Position numbers and translations under genes: made by a program | Part shown: piece by piece, positions 8,176 to 16,903 of the stretch | How positions within the stretch are numbered: position 1 is the stretch's first letter | How the letters are laid out: each line of letters opens with the position of its first letter | NCBI GenBank assembly: GCA_963839365.1 | Contig: CAWIUT010000003.1 | Coordinates: forward strand, 1-64,000 | Source: DASSKA01 sp963839365 | GTDB lineage: Bacteria; Actinomycetota; Actinomycetes; Propionibacteriales; Nocardioidaceae | Length of the DNA: 64,000 nucleotides | Direction of reading: 5' to 3' | The notes under the pieces: generated by a model | Databases searched by the model: none | Told to the model about the DNA's origin: nothing | The model's input: only the letters and a program-made list of their open reading frames with translations

Positions 8176-8191
8176 TCGAACCCGTGTTCGA
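8176..8191. promoter_or_regulatory. LexA (SOS) box, perfect
   Basis: tcgaacccgtgttcga is a perfect TCGAAC-N4-GTTCGA palindrome. It lies 46 bp from the other box and upstream of the LysM gene, with a TCTAAT-like stretch between them. Confidence 0.85.
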
Positions 8192-8257
8192 GCGTGTCGC
8201 CTCTCCCCGTGATGCACAGCCGTGGCGCACAGCCCACGGCGCCCGACTGCCCCGGAC

Positions 8258-9055
8258 TCAGCGGGTGCGGCGGCCCATCACCCGGCGCCCCAGCGCGACC
8301 ATCGCCGCGAACCCTCCGGAGGACACCGAGGGCGCCACCGACCCGACCCGCATCAGTCCGCCGCGCCACGGCGGCAGCGACCGGACCACCCGCCGCGAGC
8401 CGACCAGCGCCACCGCCCGGTCGGCGACCTCCTTTGCGGTGAGCAGCCGGCCGCCGGAGTGGACCAGGGCCTTGGCGCGACCGTCGTCGGCCATGCCGGC
8501 CACCAGGTCGGTGTCCACGCCGTCCGGGCACAGCACGTGCAGCCGCACCCCGCGGGGCACCTCGACGGAGACCAACTCGGTCACCGACACGACGGCCGCC
8601 TTGGTGGCGGCGTACACGCTCAGCCCCGGCACCGGACCGAGCCCGGACAGCGAGCCGAGGTTCACGATGTCGCCACCCTCGGGGCCGAACGCCGCCAGCG
8701 CGGCGCGCATCCCCCACAGCGTGCCGAGCAGGTTGGTCTCCACCAGCCGGAGCACCGTGGCCGGGGCCAGCTCGGCCAGCGTGCCGTCGTCACCCACGCC
8801 GGCGTTGTTCACCCACACCGCGAGCCGGCCGTGCCGCGCGGCCGCCTCCGCGAGGCGCGCGTGCGACCGCTCGTCGCGCACGTCCTGGGGAAACGCCTCG
8901 GCGGCGCCGATCTCCTCGGCGGTACGACGCACCAGGTCGGCGTCGAGGTCGGCCGCGACGACCGCGTACCCCCGTCGTACCAGCCGGGCGGCCACCTCCC
9001 GACCGATCCCCCGCCCGGCTCCGGTGACCACCGCGGACGAACCCGTGTCTGCCAT
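8258..9055 (-). CDS. Short-chain dehydrogenase/reductase (SDR)
   Basis: A 265-aa classical SDR with a Rossmann fold. It shows TGAGRGIG (11-18, dinucleotide binding), NNAG (about 84-87), the catalytic Ser in NLGSLSG and the YAATK motif (Tyr and Lys). The substrate is not evident. It is divergent from lexA. A TAGATT hexamer at 9062-9067 lies 6 nt before the ATG, suggesting a leaderless transcript whose -35 region coincides with the LexA box at 9080-9095. SOS control is therefore likely by position. Confidence 0.88.
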   Translation of the reverse strand: MADTGSSAVVTGAGRGIGREVAARLVRRGYAVVAADLDADLVRRTAEEIGAAEAFPQDVRDERSHARLAEAAARHGRLAVWVNNAGVGDDGTLAELAPATVLRLVETNLLGTLWGMRAALAAFGPEGGDIVNLGSLSGLGPVPGLSVYAATKAAVVSVTELVSVEVPRGVRLHVLCPDGVDTDLVAGMADDGRAKALVHSGGRLLTAKEVADRAVALVGSRRVVRSLPPWRGGLMRVGSVAPSVSSGGFAAMVALGRRVMGRRTR

Positions 9056-9061
9056 GCGCCA

Positions 9062-9121
9062 AATCTAGCGACACGCCCTTCGAACAGGTGTTTGAAGTCG
9101 GGGGGTGCGCCCGACTACCGT
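9062..9121. promoter_or_regulatory. Shared divergent promoter of SDR gene and lexA with one LexA box
   Basis: The LexA box at 9080-9095 (tcgaacaggtgtttga) has one mismatch to consensus. On the minus side TAGATT (9062-9067) is the -10 of the SDR gene. On the plus side TACCGT (9116-9121) is the probable -10 of lexA. LexA bound here would occlude both -35 regions. Confidence 0.75.
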
Positions 9122-9169
9122 GAACGCGTCCGCTCGGGATGCGCGAGGAGCAGAGGAAGGCAGAGCAGT

Positions 9170-9877
9170 ATGGCAGCAGACAAGGGCACCCATCGGGGTT
9201 CCGGCAAGGTGCGTGAGCTCCCCGACGGACCACCGGACGCCAGCGGTCTGACCCCGCGGCAGCAGCGGGTGCTCAACGTCATCCACGACTCCATCGCCCG
9301 CCGGGGCTACCCGCCGAGCATGCGCGAGATCGGCGAGCGGGTCGGGCTGACCAGCTCCTCCTCGGTCGCGCACCAGCTGCGGATGCTGGAGGAGAAGGGC
9401 TTCCTCAAGCGTGACCCGAACCGGCCCCGGGCGCTGTCGGTGTACCGGCCCGAGGACACCGCCGAGCAGCTCGACGCGACCGGCAGCGGCGACACCCGCC
9501 CGGAGCCGTCGTACGTGCCGGTGGTCGGCCGGATCGCCGCCGGCGGCCCGATCCTGGCCGAGGAGCGGGTCGAGGACGTGTTCCCGCTGCCGCGCACCCT
9601 GGTCGGGGACGGCACGCTGTTCCTGCTCGAGGTGGCCGGCGACTCGATGATCGAGGCGGCGATCTGCAACGGCGACTACGTGGTGGTGCGTCAGCAGCCG
9701 ACCGCGGAGAACGGCGAGATCGTGGCCGCGATGATCGACGGCGAGGCGACCGTGAAGACCCTGCAGCGCAAGGACGGCCGGGTCTGGCTGCTGCCGCACA
9801 ACCCCGCCTACGAGCCGATCGACGGCTCCGAGGCGAGCATTCTCGGCAAGGTCACCGCGGTGCTCCGCCGCATGTGA
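9170..9877 (+). CDS. lexA: SOS-response repressor LexA
   Basis: A 235-aa repressor and self-cleaving serine protease of the SOS regulon. The N-terminal winged helix (about 27-90) includes the recognition helix region TSSSSVAHQLRMLEEKGF. The cleavage site is A124-G125 (RIAAGGPI). The catalytic dyad is S159 (GDSM) and K196 (EATVKTL). The start is the ATG with AGGAAGG upstream. The open frame extends far 5' but that part is a shadow of the SDR gene. It is autoregulated through the LexA box at 9080-9095. Confidence 0.97.
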   Translation: MAADKGTHRGSGKVRELPDGPPDASGLTPRQQRVLNVIHDSIARRGYPPSMREIGERVGLTSSSSVAHQLRMLEEKGFLKRDPNRPRALSVYRPEDTAEQLDATGSGDTRPEPSYVPVVGRIAAGGPILAEERVEDVFPLPRTLVGDGTLFLLEVAGDSMIEAAICNGDYVVVRQQPTAENGEIVAAMIDGEATVKTLQRKDGRVWLLPHNPAYEPIDGSEASILGKVTAVLRRM

Positions 9878-10001
9878 CAAGGGCTTTTACCTTTGTCACC
9901 CATTGGGGGTACCACAAGTCTCGTGTAAGAACAAGACTGGAAATTAGGTATTCCCAGATATCAACTGGCTCTCATCCGAATTCCCCGTGATGGGAGACAT
10001 C

Positions 10002-11987
10002 GTGATCCGAGCCCCCCGTTCAACGCTGGCGCTGCTGAGCAGCGCGGCGCTCGTCGCGGCCACCGCAGGCACTGCCGTGGCCGCTCCTGGGCACAGCGAG
10101 CACTCACGTGCGCGGCTGGCGGGCAGCGTGCCGAGCTGGGCCACCGCGGCCCACCGGCAGCACGCCACCGCCGGGCACGCCCCGGTCGACTTCAAGCTGT
10201 ACCTGGACTGGCGCCACAGCGACCAGGCCGCCGGCTACGCCCAGGCCGCCTCCACCGGCAAGGCCACGTTCTTGACCCCGGCTCAGTTCCGGAGCAGGTT
10301 CGCGCCGAGCCGGCAGGAGGTGAGCGCGGCCAAGCAGTGGCTGCGCTCCGAGGGCTTCACGGTCGGCTTCGTGCCGTCCAACCACAAGTACGTCGAGGCC
10401 AGCGGCACCGCCGCCAAGGCCTCCCAGGCGTTCGGCACCTCGTTCGCGCAGTACCACGTGCAGGGCATCTCGCTGCGCTCGAACACCACGCCGCTGTCCG
10501 TGCCCGCGGGGTTGCACGTGGAAGCGGTGACCGGCCTCGACCAGTCGTACGCGCTGGCCAAGTCGGACGCGCCGCCACCGGGCGGGTTCCGCAACGCCCG
10601 CCCCTGCTCGCACTACTGGGGCGAGAAGACCGTGCAGGCCACCCCGGCCGAGGACGGCACCGCCCTGCCACAGGACCCGCCGAACTGGACGGTCTGCGGC
10701 TACACCCCGAAGCAGCTGCAGGCGGCCTACGGGATGAAGAAGCTCATCGCGAACGGCCACGACGGCTCCGGCGTCACGGTCGGCATCATCGACGCCTACG
10801 CCTCCCCGACGGCCGAGTCCGACCTGAAGCAGTACTCCGCCGACCACGGCCTGCCGCCGGCGAACCTGAAGCAGTACTACTCCCCGGGCACGGCGAAGCG
10901 CCCGAACAACAAGCAGCACTCCCCCTCGGGCTGGAGCGGCGAGGAGGCGCTCGACCTGGAGGCGGTGCACTCCATGGCCCCGGGCGCCAACATCGTCTAC
11001 GTCGGCTCGCCGAACAGCCGGCAGGACATGGACGCCGCGCTCAACAAGATGGTCAACAACGACCTCGCCGACATCGTGTCGAACTCCTACGGTTTCGCGG
11101 GCGAGGCGGTCCCGAGCGGCTACCGCAAGCCGTTCAACGACATCGCGCAGCAGGCGGCCGCTGAGGGCATCAGCCTGTTCTTCTCCTCCGGTGACTACGG
11201 GGACGAGACCGGCGGGAGCAAGGACTACGCGAAGGCGACGCCGGACTGGCCGGCCTCCAGCCCGTGGGTGACCGCGGTCGGTGGCACTTCCCTGGGCGTG
11301 GGCCAGAACGGTGCCCGGGACTTCGAGCTCGGCTGGGAGACCGCCAAGGGCAAGCTGACAACCGGCCCGGACGGTCAACCGGCGTGGGGCGAGCCGCAGT
11401 ACGTCTACGGCGCCGGCGGCGGCACCTCGCGGTTCTACTCCGAGCCGACCTGGCAGCAGGGCGTCGTCCCCTCCACCATGGCGACCGCGGGCGGCCACCG
11501 TGCGCAGCCGATGCGCGTGGTGCCCGACGTGGCGGCGCTAGCCGACCCGACGACCGGCATGCTGGTCGGCCAGACCCAGCAGTTCCCGTCCGGGACCAAG
11601 TACGCCGAGTACCGCATCGGCGGGACCAGCCTGGCCTCGCCGCTCTACGCCGGCATGTTCGCGCTCGTGGTGCAGGACGCGGGCCGGATGGGGCTGGCGA
11701 ACCCTGCGCTGTACTCCACGGCAGGCAGCGACGCCAACCACGACATCGTGCCGCAGTCGCAGAACGCGACCGACCCGACCACGAACCCGGCGGGCGTGGT
11801 CCGGCCCGACTACGCCAACTCGATCAACCCCAGCGGCGGTTACGTCTACACACTGCGGACGTTCGACGACCACTCGCAGACGATCGGCACCGCTGTCGGG
11901 TACGACGACGTGACCGGCATCGGCACGCCGAACGGGCTGGCGTGGGTGCACGCGCTGGTGCACTACGGCCGGCAGCACCACGGCTGA
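10002..11987 (+). CDS. Secreted S53 (sedolisin/kumamolisin) peptidase
   Basis: A 661-aa secreted serine-carboxyl peptidase. A Sec signal peptide covers about residues 1-28 (cleavage after AVA). A pro-kumamolisin activation domain follows (about 60-185), then the catalytic domain. The expected triad is visible as E314 and D318 (EEALD), with S543 in GGTSLASP and oxyanion D398 (SSGDYG). A C-terminal DVTGIGTPNG segment suits the family calcium site. The GTG at 10002 is chosen because GGGAG lies 5 nt upstream; the GTG at 9987 and ATG at 9990 lack this. Members of the family act at acidic pH in secreted protein degradation. Confidence 0.92.
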   Translation: MIRAPRSTLALLSSAALVAATAGTAVAAPGHSEHSRARLAGSVPSWATAAHRQHATAGHAPVDFKLYLDWRHSDQAAGYAQAASTGKATFLTPAQFRSRFAPSRQEVSAAKQWLRSEGFTVGFVPSNHKYVEASGTAAKASQAFGTSFAQYHVQGISLRSNTTPLSVPAGLHVEAVTGLDQSYALAKSDAPPPGGFRNARPCSHYWGEKTVQATPAEDGTALPQDPPNWTVCGYTPKQLQAAYGMKKLIANGHDGSGVTVGIIDAYASPTAESDLKQYSADHGLPPANLKQYYSPGTAKRPNNKQHSPSGWSGEEALDLEAVHSMAPGANIVYVGSPNSRQDMDAALNKMVNNDLADIVSNSYGFAGEAVPSGYRKPFNDIAQQAAAEGISLFFSSGDYGDETGGSKDYAKATPDWPASSPWVTAVGGTSLGVGQNGARDFELGWETAKGKLTTGPDGQPAWGEPQYVYGAGGGTSRFYSEPTWQQGVVPSTMATAGGHRAQPMRVVPDVAALADPTTGMLVGQTQQFPSGTKYAEYRIGGTSLASPLYAGMFALVVQDAGRMGLANPALYSTAGSDANHDIVPQSQNATDPTTNPAGVVRPDYANSINPSGGYVYTLRTFDDHSQTIGTAVGYDDVTGIGTPNGLAWVHALVHYGRQHHG

Positions 11988-12043
11988 TCATCCAGCTGCA
12001 CTGATGACGCACCGGACGGCCTGAGCCGGGGGTGCACCTCGGG

Positions 12044-12080
12044 AGGAGAGGGAGCCGGGTTCGCCCGGCTCCCTCTCCTT
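12044..12080. terminator. Strong bidirectional terminator
   Basis: A perfect 15-bp GC-rich stem with a ttcg tetraloop (extended by an A-T pair) lies between the convergent S53 peptidase and metallophosphoesterase genes. Confidence 0.85.
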
Positions 12081-12119
12081 GTGCGGGTCCGCCGGGCTCG
12101 TCGCGACGGGCCGCCCCGC

Positions 12120-12869
12120 TCAGTCCAGCCGGACCAGCAGCAGCGGTCCCCCGTCGTAACGGCCGCCGTCGACAGCGATCACCTGGCCATCGGCGTACAG
12201 GATCGGGTTCTCCACCTGCGGGGACGGCACCTCGAGCAGCACGCCGATGATGGTGTGCCCGTGCACCAGGCACTCCCCGCCGTAGGTGCTGAGCATCTCC
12301 GCGGCGTGATCGGTGCCGTGGCGGCCGGTGAACGCGAACCGGTCGGTGAGGTCGGCCCACGCCTGCCAGTGCTCGTGCTCGCGGGTCGGGTCGGCGAGCC
12401 GGGCGCGCACCGCGTCGTTGACCTCCTCGAGGCTTGTCCCCCATTCGAGGTACTTCAACGTGTCGGAGTGGGCGAGCAGGTAGTCGCCGACCCGCCCCAG
12501 GGCCGGCAGCTGCGCCAGCCAGGACACCTCGTCGTCGGTGAGCTCCTCCTGGTCCTCCGGCCTGCCGCCGTTCATCAGCCAGCTCTCCGCGATCCGGCCG
12601 CGGGGGAACCGGTTCATCGCCACCGCGAGCGCCTCGTGGTTGCCCATCAACACGTGCATGCGGCCCGGCGCCTGCTGCTGCAGCGCGCGCAACATCCGGA
12701 CCACGCCGATGCCGTCCGGACCGCGGTCGAGCATGTCGCCGAGCACCCACAGCTCGGCGTCCGCACCGGCCCACCGGGCCTCCTCGTCGACCAGCCCGGC
12801 CTCCTGGAGCACCCGGCACAGGTCATCGAGGTGGCCGTGCACGTCGCTGATCACGTAGAGCGCGGTCAT
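12120..12869 (-). CDS. Calcineurin-like metallophosphoesterase
   Basis: A 249-aa dimetal phosphoesterase. The motifs appear in order: SDVHGH (8-13), GDMLDRG (44-50), GNHE (about 76-79) and a late GHT histidine motif. This spacing resembles the PrpE/serine-threonine protein phosphatase-like subgroup. The substrate is not predictable. The start ATG follows GGAAGGATGAG. It ends against the terminator shared with the S53 gene and lies downstream of the dinG-type helicase, 65 bp away on the same strand, so it may be co-transcribed. Confidence 0.85.
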   Translation of the reverse strand: MTALYVISDVHGHLDDLCRVLQEAGLVDEEARWAGADAELWVLGDMLDRGPDGIGVVRMLRALQQQAPGRMHVLMGNHEALAVAMNRFPRGRIAESWLMNGGRPEDQEELTDDEVSWLAQLPALGRVGDYLLAHSDTLKYLEWGTSLEEVNDAVRARLADPTREHEHWQAWADLTDRFAFTGRHGTDHAAEMLSTYGGECLVHGHTIIGVLLEVPSPQVENPILYADGQVIAVDGGRYDGGPLLLVRLD

Positions 12870-12934
12870 CTACTCATCCTTCCCCAGCCGCTGGTCGTTG
12901 CACCGTTCCCGGCCGGCGCGGCGCGTCGGCGTGG

Positions 12935-15010
12935 TCAGCCGCCGGCGAGCCGGCGCAGCGCGCCGAGCACCACCTCGCGGTCGGTGGTCGACCACATCGG
13001 CGGCAGCGACGCGCGCAGGAAACCGCCGTAGCGGGCGGTCACCAGCCGCGGGTCGAGCACGGCGACCACTCCCCTGTCCTGGGTGCTGCGGATCAGCCGG
13101 CCGGCCCCCTGCGCCAGCAGAAGCGCTGCATGGGTCGCGGACACCCGCATGAACCCGTTGCCGCCGGCGGCGTCGACCGCCTTGGCGCGGGCCGACATCA
13201 GCGGGTCGTCCGGGCGCGGGAACGGGATCCGGTCGATGAGCACCAGCTGGCAGGTCTCCCCCGGCACGTCCAGGCCCTGCCACAGCGACAGCGTGCCGAA
13301 CAGGCAGGTGGCCGGGTCCTCCAGGAACAGCCGGGCCAGCTCGGGCAGCTGCGCCTCGCCCTGGGCCAGCACAGTCAGGTGCGGCAACCGCTTGCGCGCC
13401 TCCTCCGCGGCGGCCTCCGCGGCCCGCCGGCTGGAGAACAGTCCCAGGGTGCGGCCGTTGGCGGCGTCCACCAGGTCGACGATCTCGTCGATCTGGGCCC
13501 GCCCGAGCCCGTCGCGGCCGGGCGGCGGGAGGTGCCGGGCGACGTACACGATGCCCTGCCGGGCGTAGTCGAACGGCGAGCCGACGTCCAGGCCCCGCCA
13601 CGGCAAGCCGTCGTCGCCCTCCGGCGCCACCTCGTGGCCGGCCTCGTCGACCTCCAGCTCCGGGGTGGCCGGCGGCTCGGAGTGGTCCACCCGCTCGCCG
13701 GGCACCAGCCCGATGCTCGTGGCCAGCGCGTCGAAGTCGCCGCCCAGCTTCAAGGTGGCGGAGGTGAGCACCACCGTCTTGTCCCGCATCAGCTTGTCGC
13801 GCAGCTGGCCCCACACCTGCAGCGGCGCCACGCACAGCCGGTTGCCGCCACGGGCCCGGTCCCGCTCGGCCAGCCACAGCACGTCGGACTCGGCGTTCGC
13901 GGCCATCCGCTCGGCGGTGGCGAAGATCTCCTGCAGCCAGCCGCGGGCCTGGGTGCGGCCGGCGTCCCCGTCGGGGTCCGGGGAGGACTCCTTCGGGAAC
14001 GCGGACAGCATCGCCCGGGTGCCGTCGCGGACCAGGGTGAGCGCGGTGCGCAGCGCGTCGGGCACGGTGTCCAGCCGGCCCGGTGGGCAGTCCTCCAGCG
14101 CGTCCCGGTAGGCGTCCGCGGCATCGGCCAGGTCGTCGGCCTCGGTGCCGGTCCCGGGGCTGGTGCTGGTCCCGGGGGCCGACTCGACGAACCGCCGCGC
14201 CCGGCGCACCGCCCGCTCCACCTCCGGCGCGGACAGCTCGTCGGTGGCCGCCTGGGTGACCCGGGCGGCGAGCTCGTGCGCCTCGTCGACGACCACCACG
14301 TCGTAGTCGGGGATCATCGGCACGCCCTCGACGGCGTCGATGGCCAGCAGCGAGTGGTTGGTGACGATCAGCTGGGACTGGGCGGCCTTCTCCTTGGCCC
14401 GCTCGGCGAAGCACTCCTGGGCGTACGGGCACTTGGTGGCGCCCAGGCACTCGCGGTGGTTGACCGACACCTGCCGCCACACCCGGTCGGTGTGCTTGGG
14501 CGCGGAGTCCCGGTCGCCCGGCCCCTCGGCCCCGGCCTGCTCCTCGGCCCAGGCGCGCAGCGCCACCACCTCGGCGCCCATCGACCCGGACTCGGTCGTC
14601 CCGAGGTCGAGCACGCCCTGGTCGTCGGGCACGCCCTCCCGGATCCGGTGCAGGCAGGCGTAGTTGGAGCGGCCCTTGAGCACGGCGTACGACGCGTCGG
14701 CGCCCAACGCCCTGCCCTCCGCCTCGGTCTCGAGCAGCGCCGGGATGTCGCGCTGCACCAGCTGGTGCTGCAGGGCGAGCGTGGCGGTGGCGACCACCAC
14801 CCGACGCTCGTGCAGCAGGGACGGGACCAGGTACGCCAGCGACTTTCCGGTGCCGGTGCCGGCCTGCACCAGCAGGTGCTCCCCGCCGCTCATCGACCGG
14901 GCCACCGCCCGGGCCATCTCCACCTGGCCGGGCCGGTGCTGGCCGCCGAGGTGGGCCACGGCGGCCTCGAGCACCTCCTCCACGGAGCGGCGGGCGGCGG
15001 TCACGGACAC
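12935..15010 (-). CDS. dinG: DinG/XPD-family ATP-dependent DNA helicase
   Basis: A 691-aa superfamily 2 helicase that should unwind DNA 5'-3' at repair intermediates. Walker A is AGTGTGKS (50-57). Four cysteines (C119, C188, C194, C200) form the Fe-S cluster site of the XPD/DinG group. The DEAH box lies at 242-245 and a late motif VI is GAGRLIRS. The start is a GTG and TAGGGT at 15017-15022 lies 6 nt upstream, so the mRNA is probably leaderless. No LexA box is seen in its promoter, unlike E. coli dinG. Confidence 0.9.
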   Translation of the reverse strand: MSVTAARRSVEEVLEAAVAHLGGQHRPGQVEMARAVARSMSGGEHLLVQAGTGTGKSLAYLVPSLLHERRVVVATATLALQHQLVQRDIPALLETEAEGRALGADASYAVLKGRSNYACLHRIREGVPDDQGVLDLGTTESGSMGAEVVALRAWAEEQAGAEGPGDRDSAPKHTDRVWRQVSVNHRECLGATKCPYAQECFAERAKEKAAQSQLIVTNHSLLAIDAVEGVPMIPDYDVVVVDEAHELAARVTQAATDELSAPEVERAVRRARRFVESAPGTSTSPGTGTEADDLADAADAYRDALEDCPPGRLDTVPDALRTALTLVRDGTRAMLSAFPKESSPDPDGDAGRTQARGWLQEIFATAERMAANAESDVLWLAERDRARGGNRLCVAPLQVWGQLRDKLMRDKTVVLTSATLKLGGDFDALATSIGLVPGERVDHSEPPATPELEVDEAGHEVAPEGDDGLPWRGLDVGSPFDYARQGIVYVARHLPPPGRDGLGRAQIDEIVDLVDAANGRTLGLFSSRRAAEAAAEEARKRLPHLTVLAQGEAQLPELARLFLEDPATCLFGTLSLWQGLDVPGETCQLVLIDRIPFPRPDDPLMSARAKAVDAAGGNGFMRVSATHAALLLAQGAGRLIRSTQDRGVVAVLDPRLVTARYGGFLRASLPPMWSTTDREVVLGALRRLAGG

Positions 15011-15016
15011 CGCAGC

Positions 15017-15022
15017 ACCCTA
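15017..15022 (-). promoter_or_regulatory. -10 hexamer for a leaderless dinG transcript
   Basis: TAGGGT on the minus strand lies 6 nt before the GTG start, the spacing seen for several other genes in this window. Confidence 0.55.
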
Positions 15023-15185
15023 GCCCCTCGCGCCGGCGCCCGCCGGGGCCCGTCCCCAGGGTTCCGGAGCGACCCGCCGTTGCCCCCGCCGCTTCGTCCC
15101 GGGGTCACCCCTAGGGGACAATCAGGGGTCCAACCCGTCGCCCACCGGATAGCGGTCGGCCCGCATCCACAGAAGGCTTCTCCCC

Positions 15186-16097
15186 ATGATCGAAGTTGAC
15201 CAGCTCTCCAAGAGGTACGGCCCGTTCCTCGCCGTCGACGACGTCTCGTTCGTCTGCCGGCCCGGCGCCGTCACCGGCTTCCTCGGCCCGAACGGCGCCG
15301 GCAAGTCCACCACCATGCGCATCATCGCCGGGCTCACCCCGGCGACCAGCGGCACCGCCACCATCGCGGGCCGGCACTACCACGACATCCCGAACCCGGC
15401 GACCCAGGTGGGGGTGCTGCTCGACGCCTCGGCGCAGCACGCCGGCCGCACCGGCCGGGAGGTGCTCACCCTCGGCGCGCTGACGATGGGGCTGCCCCGG
15501 CGCCGCGTCGACGAGATGCTCGAGCTGGTCAGCCTGACCCCGGCCGAGGCCAAGCGCCGGATCCGGGACTACTCGCTGGGCATGCGGCAGCGGCTCGGCA
15601 TCGCGCACGCGTTGCTCGGCGACCCGAAGATCCTGATCCTCGACGAGCCGGCGAACGGGCTGGACCCGGCCGGCATCCACTGGATGCGCGGGCTGCTGCG
15701 GGAGTACGCCGACCAGGGCGGCACCGTGCTGCTGTCCTCGCACCTGCTGCACGAGGTGGAGGTGATCGCCGACGACCTGCTCGTGATCGGCAACGGCCGG
15801 ATCGTGGCCCGCGGCTCCAAGGCGGAGCTGCTGGAGGGCGCGGGCACCTACGTGCGGGCGCTGTCCCCACGGCAGCTGGCCGACGCTCTGTCCGCAGCCG
15901 GTCTGGAGACCACCCCGGCCCCCGATGGGGGCGTGCACACCTCCGCCACCAGTGAGCAGGTCGGCCGGGCGGCGGCAGCCGCCGGCGTCGTACTCCTCGA
16001 GCTGCGGCCGGCCGGCAGTGCCGGCCTGGAGGAGATGTTCCTGCAGCTGACCTCCGAGAGCCAGCGCGAGACCGTCCTGGAAGGAGCCTCCGCATGA
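15186..16097 (+). CDS. ABC-2 type exporter ATP-binding protein
   Basis: A 303-aa ATPase of the DrrA/CcmA type. It has Walker A GPNGAGKST (about 36-44), the signature in DYSLGMRQRLG and Walker B LILDEPANGLD, plus a C-terminal extension of about 80 residues typical of this subfamily. The ATG follows AAGGCTTC, a weak site. It overlaps the permease gene by 4 bp (ATGA), so the two form one exporter. Cargo is unknown; drug or lipid export is common for the family. Confidence 0.9.
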   Translation: MIEVDQLSKRYGPFLAVDDVSFVCRPGAVTGFLGPNGAGKSTTMRIIAGLTPATSGTATIAGRHYHDIPNPATQVGVLLDASAQHAGRTGREVLTLGALTMGLPRRRVDEMLELVSLTPAEAKRRIRDYSLGMRQRLGIAHALLGDPKILILDEPANGLDPAGIHWMRGLLREYADQGGTVLLSSHLLHEVEVIADDLLVIGNGRIVARGSKAELLEGAGTYVRALSPRQLADALSAAGLETTPAPDGGVHTSATSEQVGRAAAAAGVVLLELRPAGSAGLEEMFLQLTSESQRETVLEGASA

Positions 16098-16891
16098 GCG
16101 CTACCGCGACCGCGGCCACCCCCGTCACCGTCGACGACCGCGCACCGGGCATCCCGTGGCTGCGGCTGGTGCGCATCGAGATGCGCAAGATGGTCGACAC
16201 CCGCGCCGGCTTCTGGCTGGTGCTGGCCATCGTGATCGTCAGCGCGCTGGTCACCGCCGCGATGCTGATCTGGACCGACCCGCGCGCCCTCACCTTCGGG
16301 CAGATGTTCGGGATGATGAACATCCCCACCGGGGTGCTGCTGCCGGTGCTCGCGATCCTGCTGGTCACCAGCGAGAAGACCCAGCGCACCGGGCTGGTCA
16401 CCTACACCCTCGAGCCGCGCCGGTCCCGGGTGGTCTCGGCGAAGCTGGCCACCAGCCTGGTCTACGCCGCGTTCGCAGTGGTCGTCGCGCTGGCCTTCGG
16501 GGCGATCGGCACCGTGCTGGCCGGCGTGTTCCACGGCAGCATCGCGAACCAGTGGGACATGACCTGGGCCGGTCTGCGCAACTCCGGGCTGCTGCAGCTG
16601 ATCGCGCTGCTGGAGGGCTTCGGCTTCGCGATGGTGATCATGAACTCCGCCGCCGCGATCGTCTCGTTCTTCGCGCTGCCTACGCTGTGGACGCTCATCA
16701 CCCGGATCGTGCCGTGGCTGCATGTGCACATCGAGCCGTGGGCGTCCCTGGACTTCACCGAGCGGCCTTTCCGGAGCGGCAACGCGATCACCGGCGACCA
16801 GTGGGGACACCTCGGCGTCTCAGTGGCCCTGTGGGTGCTGGTGCCGCTGCTGCTCGGCCTCTGGCGGCTGTCCCGCTCCGAGGTGAAGTAG
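16094..16891 (+). CDS. ABC-2 type exporter permease
   Basis: A 265-aa membrane protein with about six TM segments starting near residue 32. It is translationally coupled to the ATPase by a 4-bp overlap. It ends 12 bp before the end of the convergent molybdenum enzyme large subunit, leaving no room for a separate terminator. The topology and size fit ABC-2 permeases; no cargo motif is visible. Confidence 0.85.
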   Translation: MSATATAATPVTVDDRAPGIPWLRLVRIEMRKMVDTRAGFWLVLAIVIVSALVTAAMLIWTDPRALTFGQMFGMMNIPTGVLLPVLAILLVTSEKTQRTGLVTYTLEPRRSRVVSAKLATSLVYAAFAVVVALAFGAIGTVLAGVFHGSIANQWDMTWAGLRNSGLLQLIALLEGFGFAMVIMNSAAAIVSFFALPTLWTLITRIVPWLHVHIEPWASLDFTERPFRSGNAITGDQWGHLGVSVALWVLVPLLLGLWRLSRSEVK

Positions 16892-16903
16892 CCCGGCGCG
16901 CCC

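Noticed and set aside
15011..15185. LexA box before the dinG-type helicase
   Set aside because: No TCGAAC-N4-GTTCGA match with fewer than several mismatches in the intergenic region.
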